Shown here piece by piece: positions 23,601 to 33,960 of a stretch of DNA of 64,000 bases. The position numbers and the translations under genes are program-made. This DNA comes from Cristatella mucedo (Eukaryota > Bryozoa > Phylactolaemata > Cristatellidae), in the NCBI GenBank assembly GCA_009760855.2, contig WPIO01000084.1:56001-120000 (forward strand), read 5' to 3'. The stretch's first letter is position 1. Every line of letters begins with the position of its first letter. The notes under the pieces are model-generated. The model did not search any database, was not told where the DNA came from, and was given only the letters and a program-made list of their open reading frames with translations.

Positions 23601-26600
23601 AATTACTCAGAACATTAACGCTCGTCATGTCTCGATGAATGCTATTCTTCAGCGGGGGGGGGGGGGGACTCACCAACCTACGGTGCCCTTTTAGCTGCTG
23701 CAGGGATTGGCTTGTTATCTATAAAAGCTAGCCTTTATGATCTTGAAGGGTAGATAATCGACCATCCAGGCAGTTCATTGGTTCCAAAATCGGTTGTGAG
23801 CCCCTGGGCTTACTAATTAACTATCACTCTGCCCTGAGGATTAAGCATTTTTCCAATAATAAAAATGTCTGTGACCTACCGGCAGTAAACCTGACAGAGC
23901 TATTCGTTGGGAGGCCCGAGAACCGAAAAGTCATTTAAGCCTGCTGCCCGTATCGGCCTATTTCTCTAGGCAGGCCTTTACGGTAGCAACTTACATCGTC
24001 CCTGCACTTCTTCCGTGTACTGTAACTGCAAGATCAATCTTCAGTGAGTGGAATTGGGTAGGAATGACAGCCAACGAAACCATTAAATGCAGCCATGTGG
24101 AAGGGAAATGCAAATGCATATTTACTTGCAGTAAAAACTGCTATACTGACAGTAAGGATACTTATGTAATAAGAGCGTTGGACAGGCGACAAGATCACCT
24201 CGTTGCTGGTGAACCGAGGCCATTCGACTGAGGAGCTGGCCTGAGAAAGGCTTTTGCAGGGAACAGAGAAGCATGCATGTGGGGGCCAGTGAATGAGCTA
24301 TGTCAGAACCGCTTGCAAAGCGATTTTGGACCGCCTGTCTGGCACTATCTGCTTCTACTTTTAGGTACGATGGGTGCAACTGGTGCACATGTCACAACGG
24401 AAGCCTTTCGGCGTGCACATTGATGTACTGCTATGATAATTATAGAGTCACGCAGGGCTGTTCAAGAGGCAAGAAATCGGGGGACGTCTGGTAAGGCATC
24501 AGACTGAATTGCAGGCCCCCATGCCGTCACAGAGAAACGGTCGTTTTTTTGACAGCCCTCATAATGCCTTCAACATGGTAAGAATCAGCTGATATCTGGA
24601 TATTGCTGAACAAGGATCGGGTTAGCTATAGATGCAGCCCCTATTAAATATATCAAACCTGTCGAAAATAGGCGGCTGCAGGCGCTTTCGTATGTTAGTT
24701 TTTTTCCGACTTCACTTCTTCCATTTACATGGTAGGCTGAATTCCAACCCTGGCCGTTTCGATGACTTCGCAAGTAGCTGTTTCCTTCAGCTGGTTGTTC
24801 CTACTATCAAACTCCGATTATTTCGCGTTGACATCAGTATCAAGCCAGATACCCCATCGAAGAGCTCTCTGTTTAGTGTTCTGCTTCCAATCGGCCAATT
24901 GTTCGTCTTTGAGAGAGCTACTCGTTGTCATTGACAATTTGTGCTATGGAAATATGGATAGCCTTTCTATTAAAGTCTGCGTGCCTGCAGAGGCTTCACG
25001 GCCTATTCCAGCACCGAGTTTTCTCGATTGAAGTTAGGGCAGGTTTTGGTAAAAAGTGATCAATGATCACCAAATAATTGCTATTTCAGTATTCTCAGAC
25101 CCCGATACTTAGCCTAAATGCAAGCTACCCGCACTTGAGGTCTCATGTAGTGGTTTTTACTTAGGCAGCCAGAAATCTTTTATCGATATCCATCAGCAGG
25201 ATAAATAGCCACTAAAGCTCTTTTGCAGCAACATAAATGATTCCATTGAGACAGCTTATTCTTTAAACCTGAAACTCTCAAAATTACACAAAGATTTTCA
25301 TAATAAAAATTGACATACAAGTTCACTGAGTCAATAAGCACAGCTCCTCAGAAAGTCCTGAACTCGGGGTGGAGAGTGGGACTCTGTCGTGTAGACTTTT
25401 CATATGTGCTCATTAATCTTTGAGTTGTACAAGTTAAGCAGTCAGCATGCCCTCATTGTGTTTCAGGTTTTCTAACTGCAACATGTTCACGTGCAGCTCC
25501 CTGCCGAATGGCACACTGATGACCCAGCAAACTCTCAAAGGTCAATGCTGGACTGGTCAACAGAAGGTAGGTATCAGTGAGTCATCAGTTTGACTGATGC
25601 CTCACTTGCTAAGTAGTAGAGGCATATCAATTTTTCCTCTATTTCAAGCTAAAACTTCTCTAACAACTATGGATCCGTTTCCATCTCAGCAAATGCAGAT
25701 AACTGCCAACGTCTGAGTTTGTAAATCCTTCGTACTGCACCAGTCTTATTTTTGCCATTCAAAAAACTTCGAACGTATTTGCTTACAGAGCCCACATGCA
25801 GTTTTCCGGTGAGTAGCAGTGGTAGATACCAATAGTCCGATTTAACCAAATAATTAGCTAGCATCATGGCAGTAAACAATTATAAAATCAACTATCGGAG
25901 GGAACATTAGGCCAGCGGCTTTGTCCTTAAGGATCCGACCGAATCTAAAGGTAGAATGTACAATCGACAAGTCACGACATGGGTCAAAACCTGTTTTTTG
26001 ATGATTACCTATTAAAAGACAGACGATTTGAAAATTCAATTCCAAATTTTGGCAACTTGAAAATGATCATAACATGGTAAAAAGTTGTTTGTAAGACAAG
26101 TCTACTCCGGAAGTCATCGATATCAATGAAATGAGTTGAGGGCTTGGCTGGCCAAATACCCTTAAACTATTCATCTGATTGGCAGCACTTATCGATTTCC
26201 AGATCTGGTTCGTCCGTGTCATCAATGGAGTAATGCTGGCCAAGACAGCAGTTATAATTAAAAAATTAGGAATACATGGAAAGACATGAGATTCCTGGGT
26301 GGCTTAAGACATAATTCCGACGAACTGCGGTGTATGGCCGAGGCTCAAAACCGTTAAGCACAACGAACTCGAGCAGTTTTCGATAGATGTGCCTAGCTAG
26401 CAATCACATTAGGCTCTGCCCCAGCCCCTGCCTGGCAGCAGGCAGACTGAGATGAGCTGCCTTAGCTTCGACTCGTTGTTACACGCTCAAAAGTTTAAGC
26501 TCAAGTAGCGTCACATGCTGCATAGGCTTAAGGCTGCAATTGCTTGGAGTAAACTGTGCTGCAAGCTGGCAGTCAGAGAAGGCATTCATAAAACCAGCTA

Positions 26601-29600
26601 CTAGCCATTTGGCCTCTAGTTGTGATGTAAGTCTTACCCCAGCTCTTTAACTCAGCTGCAGTTCCAATCCTTGTGACAATAATCATAATAATACATTTGT
26701 TAAGCGCCCTCATAGAGCTGGATCTCTTTCTATGCACTTAATGGATACTGTAGAGAAAGCATTACCTAATGGAGCTGGTTTGGACCAGTGGTTAGTGTGC
26801 TCGCCCCGACCAAGGCTTGGTCAAGGTCGAGGTCCTGGGAACTATCCCTGTGGCATATGTGAAGCGCCTGAATATATATTAAGCTCTCTTAGGGCGCTAT
26901 ATAAATGAATTGTATTCTATATTTTTATTGGTGCTAACGTCCGCAAACAGCAGACACAGTGTAACCAGATACGTGCACATGCAGGACGACCCACTATGGC
27001 CCACCACATAGCTGTAACGAACAGGTGAGACGCATGCCCTGCATACCATGGCCTGTTGAAGCAGCATTTTATATCCTGAACTCTACCTCCGGCTTGCAGA
27101 CAAAAGTCTCACCGACCAAGGCTATCAAGAAGCCTTTCATGACTTCAATCGCTGCAGGAAGCTCTGTTCTAACTACTGCATCGAGAGCTGAGGGACCCTG
27201 CGTCAACAGTGACAGCTGGTAATGCTTAATACTACTATTTGGAATCGCGCTTGAGCAACTCTATTCGCCTCACCTTCGTTCGCATGTCATACTCCCCTGA
27301 AGCTTGTGCAAGTGCCTTAGCCTAAGGGTAAGATGTTCTCTTTTCACGACCAGGTCGCAGGTTCGAGTCCTGGAGCAGTGATAATAGTTGCCACTTTCTT
27401 CTCTAAGACTATATTAATGAGGTTGTTGAATCTACTAACTTTGTTATGCAAGCTGGCATGTGTTCTGATTGTGATTGCGTCTATATGCATGAGCTCGCGT
27501 GCGTCCGGGTCTGAATCTACATTTCTCTTCACCTTAATCAAAAATTGTGGCGAACATTTCTTCAGTTCTGGCAGAATTCCCCTGTTTGGAAAGTGCATAT
27601 ATTCAAGTAAATATTTGGAACTAAAGGATATAAGAACTATTTCACTACGCAATCACTGTGATAGCTCATGGCAGCTTTATCCTGACCACTCGCTCCTTCC
27701 ATCGTTACTCTTGAAGGTTCGACGGGTGCAATATGTGCCGGTGCTTAAAAGGCGAACCCTCTGCGTGCACGAGAATGGCTTGTCCAGACAACAGACTGAC
27801 AGTGATTGGCTGTCCTATCAAGAAAAAGCTTGGAGACACATGGTAAGTTGGCACTCCTCTTTTCACGTTTCTTTTTTGTTAGTTAGTCATCGAAGTGATA
27901 GTGATTACAAACTAAATTCCTCTGTGGAAAAATTAAAGTCATTTTTTCTTAGAGAATGCAATCTCTATCTGGCGTTTACATGCATCACAGGGCTAAGGAA
28001 CACGAGCTAGGTCATTGATGGCGAGCAACTTAGGCTTGACTGTACTGATTTTCAAAAAACAATGCTTTCTTGAAGTAGGCTTCTTGAAGTAGGCACACGT
28101 GGCAAGCCTCTGACGTACATTCACACTTTTGGTCTTATTTCCTCTTTACACTAACCCTCTGCCAATTCCTATCCCACGCCCTCCAGACATCTCCCAACGC
28201 GATCTCTCTTTCACTTCTTCTCTTTGACAAGCTCTACATGGATTAGGTATGTAAATGCAAGCTAGTATCTTCCTTAGCCCGTCATGCTACAGCAAAGGGT
28301 TCAACGAATTACCGCAATCTGTTCTAATTAGTGAAATTGATCATACATTGGCGGTGCGAACCTTAATTTCAGAACATTATAGTACACGATTTTTATAATG
28401 TATCGATCTAATTTCACATCATTGCATTGCTAGCACATGCTCATGTTGATAGGCTTTAAAGATGGAAGGCATAGGCTGCAAAGATGCTTGCTACTACTAC
28501 CACAAACCGACAACACCACAATCCACTATAATCCACCACAATCCACGTGAAATCGGCTATATGAAACTCAAATTGTATTATATGTTTAACTAAACTATCT
28601 TTAAAGTGTAACTACAAAATTTCACGCCGTTGTGCATGTACTCGTGCACTCCTTCACAGCGACCAGGACCAGTACAGCAATTCGCCTCCATGGGCAAGTT
28701 GGCATGGTTACAGTTGATTGCAGTGGATCCACGTAAGAACTCGTATGCCAATGACACGAAATATTTTTGGGTAAACTTAAACCAGATTTAAGTTTATTAC
28801 TCCCTCCAACTTGGAGCTTCGTACCGCACTACTCATTTCCTGTGAATTTGTGTTTGAGTTTATTGGAATATTACTTTGAATTGCCTTATCATCTTTGCAG
28901 CCAATTAAGATGGTAATGCACAAGTGCAACGGCGTGATTTTTAGTTGGCAAATTATAAAGACAGTTGAAGGCTGCATTCACTAATAAACCGAGTTTTGCC
29001 AAGCATATTTCCTGCTAAAAAATTTTGCCTAATTAAAGGCTATTGCACCGGATTTCATTTATTCATGCAACCCCTAAAGCAAACATGAAGACATTGATGG
29101 CAACCGGTTAGTTAGGCCTGTGGCTAATAACAAGCATTATAATATTCACGCGTACATCTTAACAAAAAAGCGGACAAGTTCCATGAGACGAAATAAAAGC
29201 AGTCCAGGTAATAGCAAATAATAAATAAATCTTACAAAAAGGAAGACCTTAAGGCTTTTAGCGTTTCAAAAATGCTTACATAGAGATCCTGGTTGCAAAA
29301 AGATGCTACGATCTTTGTAGGGAAAAATTGAGTCTATAGTGATCATTAAGCTTTGGAATACTTTCGGATAAATATTTGGCCTGTACAAGTTCTCAGGAAC
29401 TACTTATGTAGATAATACTATCTGTAAAATTTGTTTATCCGCAAATTCCTCTTCCTTTCTTATCTATTTATTCACTTAGATAGCTAAAAGTAAATGTGGT
29501 TTCTAGACCGTTCATTGCCCCTTGCGAGTTTTTTGTTCAGCTGGGTATACCAACGAGTGCCAAATATTCGTCTATCCATTGAGTGACTCGTGAAGATTCA

Positions 29601-29780
29601 ACTGGGATGACCTGTCTGCACCGCATACCCTGCGTCCCAGTGGCGCCACATCGAGGTGTTACCTTTCAGTTACGTACCCTTTATTACTGCAGGTACGCTG
29701 ACTGTAATCGACACTCGTGCCAGAGACTCCAAAATGGCACACTGGTGACACAGCAAACTGTCAAAGGCCAATGCTGGTAG
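23158..29780 (+). CDS. Locus B: secreted two-unit pacifastin-like protease inhibitor
   Basis: Six exons (23158-23384, 24365-24490, 25467-25566, 27100-27218, 27717-27842, 29693-29780) join in frame to 786 nt, about 261 aa with a stop. Layout: signal peptide, basic linker with one KR site, inhibitor domain 1 (CTLMYC loop), four-Cys domain 1, basic linker, inhibitor domain 2 (CTRMAC loop), four-Cys domain 2 ending GQCW-stop. Twenty cysteines lie in two ten-Cys units. The inhibitor domains fit C-x9-12-CN-x-C-x-C-x2-3-G-x3-6-CT-x3-C. By analogy with SGCI and SGTI, P1 is Leu then Arg, so chymotrypsin-like and trypsin-like targets are inferred. An AATAAA lies at 30081. Dibasic linkers could allow cleavage into units. 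Joining units 1 and 2 in one transcript is inferred from phase 0/0 borders and from locus C. Two separate genes cannot be excluded. Confidence 0.7.
23562..23598. repeat. (GA)n microsatellite in intron 1 of locus B
   Basis: About 18 uninterrupted GA units. Confidence 0.95.
23654..23667. repeat. Poly(G) tract
   Basis: Fourteen consecutive G. Length may be unreliable in assemblies. Confidence 0.9.
24365..24490 (+). CDS. Locus B exon B1: inhibitor domain, P1 Leu
   Basis: 126 nt, phase 2 to phase 2, after acceptor ctacttttag. It reads YDGCNWCTC, NG, CTLMYC, then a Cys (TQGC) and GKKSGDVW, split at the next Trp before GTAAGG. It holds C2-C6 of the pacifastin domain and the first Cys of the following domain. 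Confidence 0.8.
25467..25566 (+). CDS. Locus B exon C1: four-Cys domain, unit 1
   Basis: Acceptor gtgtttcag. It reads FSNCNMFTCSS, NGTLMTQQTLKGQCW, then TGQQK and donor GTAGGT in phase 0. Read through, the frame would stop 8 codons later, so splicing there is inferred from the parallel phase-0 donor of locus C. Confidence 0.7.
26685..26785 (-). mobile_element. R1 LINE 3' end, short fragment
   Basis: The aataataatacatttgttaag start and the gcgccctcatagagctggat block match the R1 3' terminus. It lies in intron 3 of locus B. Confidence 0.6.
26785..26930 (+). mobile_element. S2 SINE-like element
   Basis: tRNA-like head (accagtggttagtgtgc), then tgtggcatatgtgaagcgcc and the end block gggcgctatataaatgaatt. 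Copies occur near 38030-38250 and 51610-51800. Confidence 0.55.
27100..27218 (+). CDS. Locus B exon A2: linker and GPC of unit 2
   Basis: Acceptor after a pyrimidine run (ctacctccggcttgcag), phase 0. The 39-residue linker has KK and SR sites and ends EGPCVNSDSW, split in Trp before GTAATG. Unlike A1 it has no signal peptide in frame, which supports an internal exon. Confidence 0.6.
27315..27380 (+). mobile_element. tRNA-like SINE head
   Basis: tagcctaagggtaagatg fits box A and ggttcgagtcctgg fits box B. It does not fold as a full tRNA and resembles the SINE heads elsewhere in the window. It sits in an intron of locus B. Confidence 0.5.
27717..27842 (+). CDS. Locus B exon B2: inhibitor domain, P1 Arg
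   Basis: 126 nt, phase 2/2. It reads FDGCNMCRC, KG, CTRMAC, then IGC and KKKLGDTW, split in Trp before GTAAGT. The Arg after CT predicts trypsin-like specificity. A 225-codon frame across this exon in another frame is a shadow. Confidence 0.8.
29693..29780 (+). CDS. Locus B exon C2: terminal four-Cys domain
   Basis: Acceptor ctttattactgcag. It reads YADCNRHSC, NGTLVTQQTVKGQCW and TAG. The stop follows Trp directly, as in the last exon of locus C. GTAGAC after TGCTG could be a weak donor, but a stop is simpler. Confidence 0.75.
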
Positions 29781-30080
29781 ACAGCGGCAAGAGAGTCAGA
29801 TACGCATGGGTCATGCCTGTCGTGGCTCGATTGTATGCCCGACAGTGCGACGCCGGGCTTTCATAGCTCCTCGAAGTCATTGTTGTAGGTCAAAACGACC
29901 CAGGACATTGACTAACGCTATACTTGCGGTAGCACCACCATGCTCAAGGCTCGTTCAAAAGAAACTAGCATTCGCTAATTCGCTGACTTTGTAACTTTGT
30001 CAACTGAAGCATGGAACGTGACAGACACTTGACGGCCAAATAATGCATAGTCCGGCTTCTTGTAATAGAGCAATTGTTTG

Positions 30081-30086
30081 AATAAA
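30081..30086 (+). terminator. Candidate poly(A) signal of locus B
   Basis: AATAAA about 300 nt after the stop codon at 29780. Confidence 0.35.
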
Positions 30087-30394
30087 TATCGCTTAAAAGC
30101 TTCAGCATTGATGACTTTGAGGGGCCCCACAGCTATCATCTTATACTTGAAGGCAACTATTGAGACGTTAATAACAATACCAGCTATAATGTACCTTTGA
30201 GCAGTGCACCAAAAGAAACTAATATCTATCCAGGCACTTCAAAACTCGCTGCAATAGAGTAATAATAATAGTTCTTTGGTCCAACACCCTGAAAGAACTC
30301 GATCTGTATACGGGTGTTTTGCACACACAAAACATAGCTGTCAATGAGACTCGTGGTATCGTGTAAACGTAAGAATACAAAACCACCTAGGTAT

Positions 30395-31040
30395 AATGAT
30401 GATAATGATAATGTACTTGATAGAGCGCTCTCAGAGAACTCAATCTCATTATAGGCGCTTTACTATGCTGCAAAGGAAACACGATTGAATGATGAGTGGT
30501 AGCATGCTTGAGAAACAACACGAATACCTTGGTAAGGTGTGACATGCACAGGGTCAGCATGGAAGTTTGGTTATTGGCAACATGCACAGTGTCAACACGC
30601 TCCGTTGGCGACACAAGCTTTAGCTCTGTGGGTCCTAGACTGTGGAACTCACTTCCACAATTCTTAAGCAACGACAACTGTTCTTCTGCTGCCGAATATG
30701 ACTCATCCTTTTCAGCGGTCCTGAGCTGCTACTTCCATGCTGCTCACGACCTCAACTGCTCTCCTGACTCGGCTATGCCTCCCACTTTCTCTTTGTTGCG
30801 TGAGACGAAGTCTGTTGGCTAACGAATGCGTACCGAAAGCCGCTTAGGCAGTGAGTGCACTATACAAACCTCTCCTGCGTAACACCCACATACTCATTAT
30901 GACTTTTTGGAGTTACAGACTGAGATTCAATACAATACACGCATAAGCACATAAAGGCGAAATCACATGGACCCAATCATGACCAGACAAGCAGGCAAAG
31001 CACGTAGGAACATACTCAGGATTTTTCGTAAATAGGATCT
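30395..31040 (-). mobile_element. R1 LINE 3' end, interrupted by R2
   Basis: The R1 3' UTR at 30395-30600 resumes at 30937 (acacgcataagcacata), in the same order as the uninterrupted copy at 9990-10010. The gap is filled by an R2 copy. Confidence 0.75.
30601..30936 (+). mobile_element. R2 LINE 3' end nested in R1, with target repeats
   Basis: An R2 end with LWNSLPQFL and the conserved UTR is flanked by acacgc at 30595-30600 and 30937-30942. This looks like a target-site duplication. Its tail is only weakly repetitive (attcaatacaat). Confidence 0.8.
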
Positions 31041-31124
31041 GTGATAGGCAGCATGAACTGAATCACGTATAGGTAAGCATGCAAAGTACACAGAAAAAAG
31101 TTCACAAGAAGCAGAGAAATGTTA

Positions 31125-31645
31125 GCAATAATAATAATAATACATTTATATAGCACTCTCAGTGAACTGAATCTCTCTCTTTCTCTCTCTAGGCCACTTT
31201 ACATATGCTGCATATAAAGCATTAACAAATATTTGGTGGTAACGTCTGCAAGCAGCAAGCACACCAAGCGGCTGGCACAAGAAAGTAAGCAGGTACGAAA
31301 ACACTAAGAACGAATCACAAAGATCCAATGAATGATGTAATATGGAGGTGCGTTTAAGTTTCCTTGTAAATATCACCATGTCAAGGGACTTTGTGAGGTG
31401 CGTCGGTTGTGAGCTCTAGGCTTTGAAATAATCCCTTACTTCTTCAGGTAAGACTCGTACTTAGGAAGACTTGCACGCCAGAGAGAGCATTTTGATGGTG
31501 ACCATGCTTTATGAGGAGCCAGTGAAATTCAGAAATGAATGGTGCGATGTGGCAGCTACGAGGTTGAAGATAGACCGGATGAGCTGCTGAGTGGTGCAAT
31601 AATTGCCTATTAATAATAGCTCAGGTCCGAGATCCTGAACTAGGG
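31125..31645 (-). mobile_element. R1-like LINE fragment, diverged
   Basis: Starts with AATAATAAT, then a variant of the R1 terminus expanded by a TCTCTC run, then diverged UTR and coding remnants near 31400-31640. Confidence 0.6.
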
Positions 31646-31844
31646 CCATATAAGTGATCGAGTTTAAATGTCCTCTCTTACCGCCGTACTCGTTTGTGAG
31701 CACTCAAATTTTTTAATATTCCTCGGCAGAAATTAAGCCACTTGACAGCGGAGGATATGTTGTCACAAACGTGGTGTGAGGCTCCCTCGTTCGGTCAGAC
31801 CTAGATTTCAAGCACTTCGCTCGTAACGCTAATAATAATAATAA

Positions 31845-32012
31845 TACTGGCTGATTTAACAGCCTCTATTTGGATAGCGTTAGAAGACCCTTTACGGCTA
31901 TCACCACCGCTTGCAGTGGCGATAAAGGATCGCCCACCGCAAGATTTGAACTCACGACCTCAGGGCCAAGGTCACGAAAAGCAACCACCTTACCTAGTGA
32001 GCCATTACGGCC
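31845..32012 (-). mobile_element. S1 SINE-like element, copy
   Basis: Reverse complement matches 14365-14545 over head and body (gtgagttcaaatcttgcggt, tatcgccactgcaagcggtg). Confidence 0.7.
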
Positions 32013-32019
32013 GGTACTA

Positions 32020-32215
32020 TTCTCTTACAACGTTAGACGAATCCTGGAGAAACCTGAATCTTGTAGGTGCTTGCAAGTGCTGCATTATTGCACACAGGTA
32101 TGGCCGACAGTAGCAGGAGCTCAGCATAAATAAAGAGTGTCCATGCCTTTAAATAGCAAGTCCGTATCTGTACCATAGACATGTCTAATTGACTGGATCG
32201 GATTTTTACAGGCAT
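32020..32215 (-). repeat. D1 dispersed repeat, copy 5
   Basis: The reverse complement contains gtacagatacggacttgc, ctgctactgtcggccatacc and gcagcacttgcaagc. It is open for 60 codons with a hydrophobic stretch (AELLLLSAIPV), but the other copies do not conserve the frame. Confidence 0.6.
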
Positions 32216-32405
32216 TTAATAGAGCTCATGACCAGCATCAATGGCTTCATGGTCTAGACATTAAACTCAATCCTCTGCCAATGCATTTTCTGAAATTTCT
32301 ACTGACTGCCTATCCCAAGGCGCTGGCTTTTATGTTCCCTCGGCCGTGGATTATTAAATAATGGGTTCAGAGCCATTAAAACTCAGGACCCTCAAATGAA
32401 AACAA
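32216..32405. other. Spacer, nothing recognised
   Basis: No gene or repeat recognised between D1 and the main R1 copy. Confidence 0.3.
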
Positions 32406-32409
32406 TTTA

Positions 32410-33960
32410 TAGTAATAATAATGCACTTGATAACGCGCCCCCCAGAGAACTCAATCTCTTTCTTGGCGCTTTACATTTGCTGCAAAGGGAAATGCAATTG
32501 AATGGTGAGTAATATCATGCTTGATAAACAAGCCACATGAATAACTTGGTTAGGGGTGACATGCATAGGTTAAGCATGAAAATTTGGTTAGTGGCAGCAA
32601 GCACAGTGTCAGCTCACATTAGCACATGAAGGACGAATCACAAGGACCCACTACATGCTGTCCTAAATGGTTATGCTTTTCAGTTCTTTTGAAAAGGGTT
32701 CAGGTCAGGGGATGTTCTGACGCGAGTCGGGAGGGAGTTCCAGGCTTTGGGAGCATACGAACTAAATGCACGGTCTCCAAAGGACTTGAGGTTAGTTCGA
32801 GGTATTTGTAAACTGTTGGATTCCGAAAAGCAGGTGGTACGATACTTGGCCAGGTGGGGGAGTAGATCTGAGAGATAGGCTGGAGCCAAATAATGAAGTT
32901 ACCTAAAAGTGAGCGACAAAACCTTGAAGTCAATCCATTGCCATTGACTGGTAGCCAGTGCAGGTCAGCGAGAAGTGGTGTGATGTGGCAACTGTGACAC
33001 TCGCGACAGACAAGCCTAGCTGCAGAGTTTAGCACCAGCTGCAATCGACTGATCGCACATGCCGGTAGGTCAGTAAGCAGTGAGTTGCAGAAGTCGAGAC
33101 GGATGTCAAGAATGCATGGACCAACTTCGACGTGGTATCCTTATCTAAGCAAGCCCGAATTTTAGAAATGTTATGTAGCTGAAAGTAGGCAGATTTTACT
33201 GCGGAGCTGATCTGTTCGTCTAACGAGAGGTCACTTTGGAACATGACACCTAGATTTTGAGCTGATTCAACTGGAGATATGCTGGCAGAGCCAATTTTGA
33301 GCGTCAGCCTTTGCAATTTGTGAATTACACTGGGTTTTCTCATAACTAGTAAGTTAGTTTTATCATCATTTAGTTTTAGAAAATTTGCTGCCATCCGCGT
33401 GCGGATGTCATTAATGCATGCAGCAAGTGAGTTGAGAGAATTTGAGGTGCTCGAGTGCTGAGAGGGATCAAAGCAAAGGTACAACTGAGTGTCATCCACA
33501 TAGAATTGAAAGCCTAGATTGTGCTTGGCAATCACATCAGCAAGAGGGAGAGTGTAAACCGTGAAAAGAACCAGACCTAGAACGGAGCCCTGAGGTACCC
33601 CATATTTCAGAGGTGCCTCAGATGATCTTTTTCCATTCACTTCAATACTCTGGTTTCTCCCATTTAGATAGGACCTGAACAATTGCAGAACAGTGCCAGT
33701 GATGCCCAATCGAGATGAGAGGCACTCTAGAAGAACTTTGCGATCGATAATATATCATCATCAATATATATATATATCATCATCATCAATATATCATCGA
33801 TCATAGTATGAAAAGCTGCCGAAATATCGAGCAAAACAAGCAGTAAAATGATTATAATCAGTCTTAATCGGACTTGTTCACCTTGTACAGCCGTTTTGAT
33901 GTTCTCATTCAATGAGTAGTCGTTTACGAACAAGGCATTCAGATTAAGAGCAGCCATCTA
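32410..33960 (-). mobile_element. R1 LINE, longest copy with reverse-transcriptase domain
   Basis: Minus-strand ORF2 pieces, in order: LVLLDISAAF (RT motif A) near 33830, LFRSYLNGRNQ, GVPQGSVLG (motif B) and FYVDDTQLY (motif C, catalytic Asp pair) at 33029-33709, LNDDKTNLLVM, then the C-terminus with AYLSDLLPHLAKYRTTC and LKSFGDRAF. The 3' UTR ends in AATAATAAT near 32410. A short ATC/TA repeat at 33745-33805 and several frameshifts break it, and the 5' half is missing. It is an inactive CR1/L2-like non-LTR retrotransposon; clade assignment is inferred. Confidence 0.9.
33029..33709 (-). pseudogene. Reverse-transcriptase domain of R1
   Basis: The 226-codon open part holds motifs B, C and the following LN-x-DK block. 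Motif A lies upstream in another frame beyond the ATC/TA repeat, and the C-terminal part is in further frames. The enzyme would reverse-transcribe the element RNA in a living copy. This copy cannot make a complete protein. Confidence 0.85.

Noticed and set aside
27333-28010. 225-codon open frame
   Set aside because: It overlaps exon B2 of locus B in another frame and lacks motifs; the splice-bounded cysteine exon is the better reading.
29775-29786. GTAGAC / GTGATG after the last Trp codon of both C2 exons as splice donors
   Set aside because: Both are weak donors, and both genes have an in-frame stop exactly there; termination is simpler.
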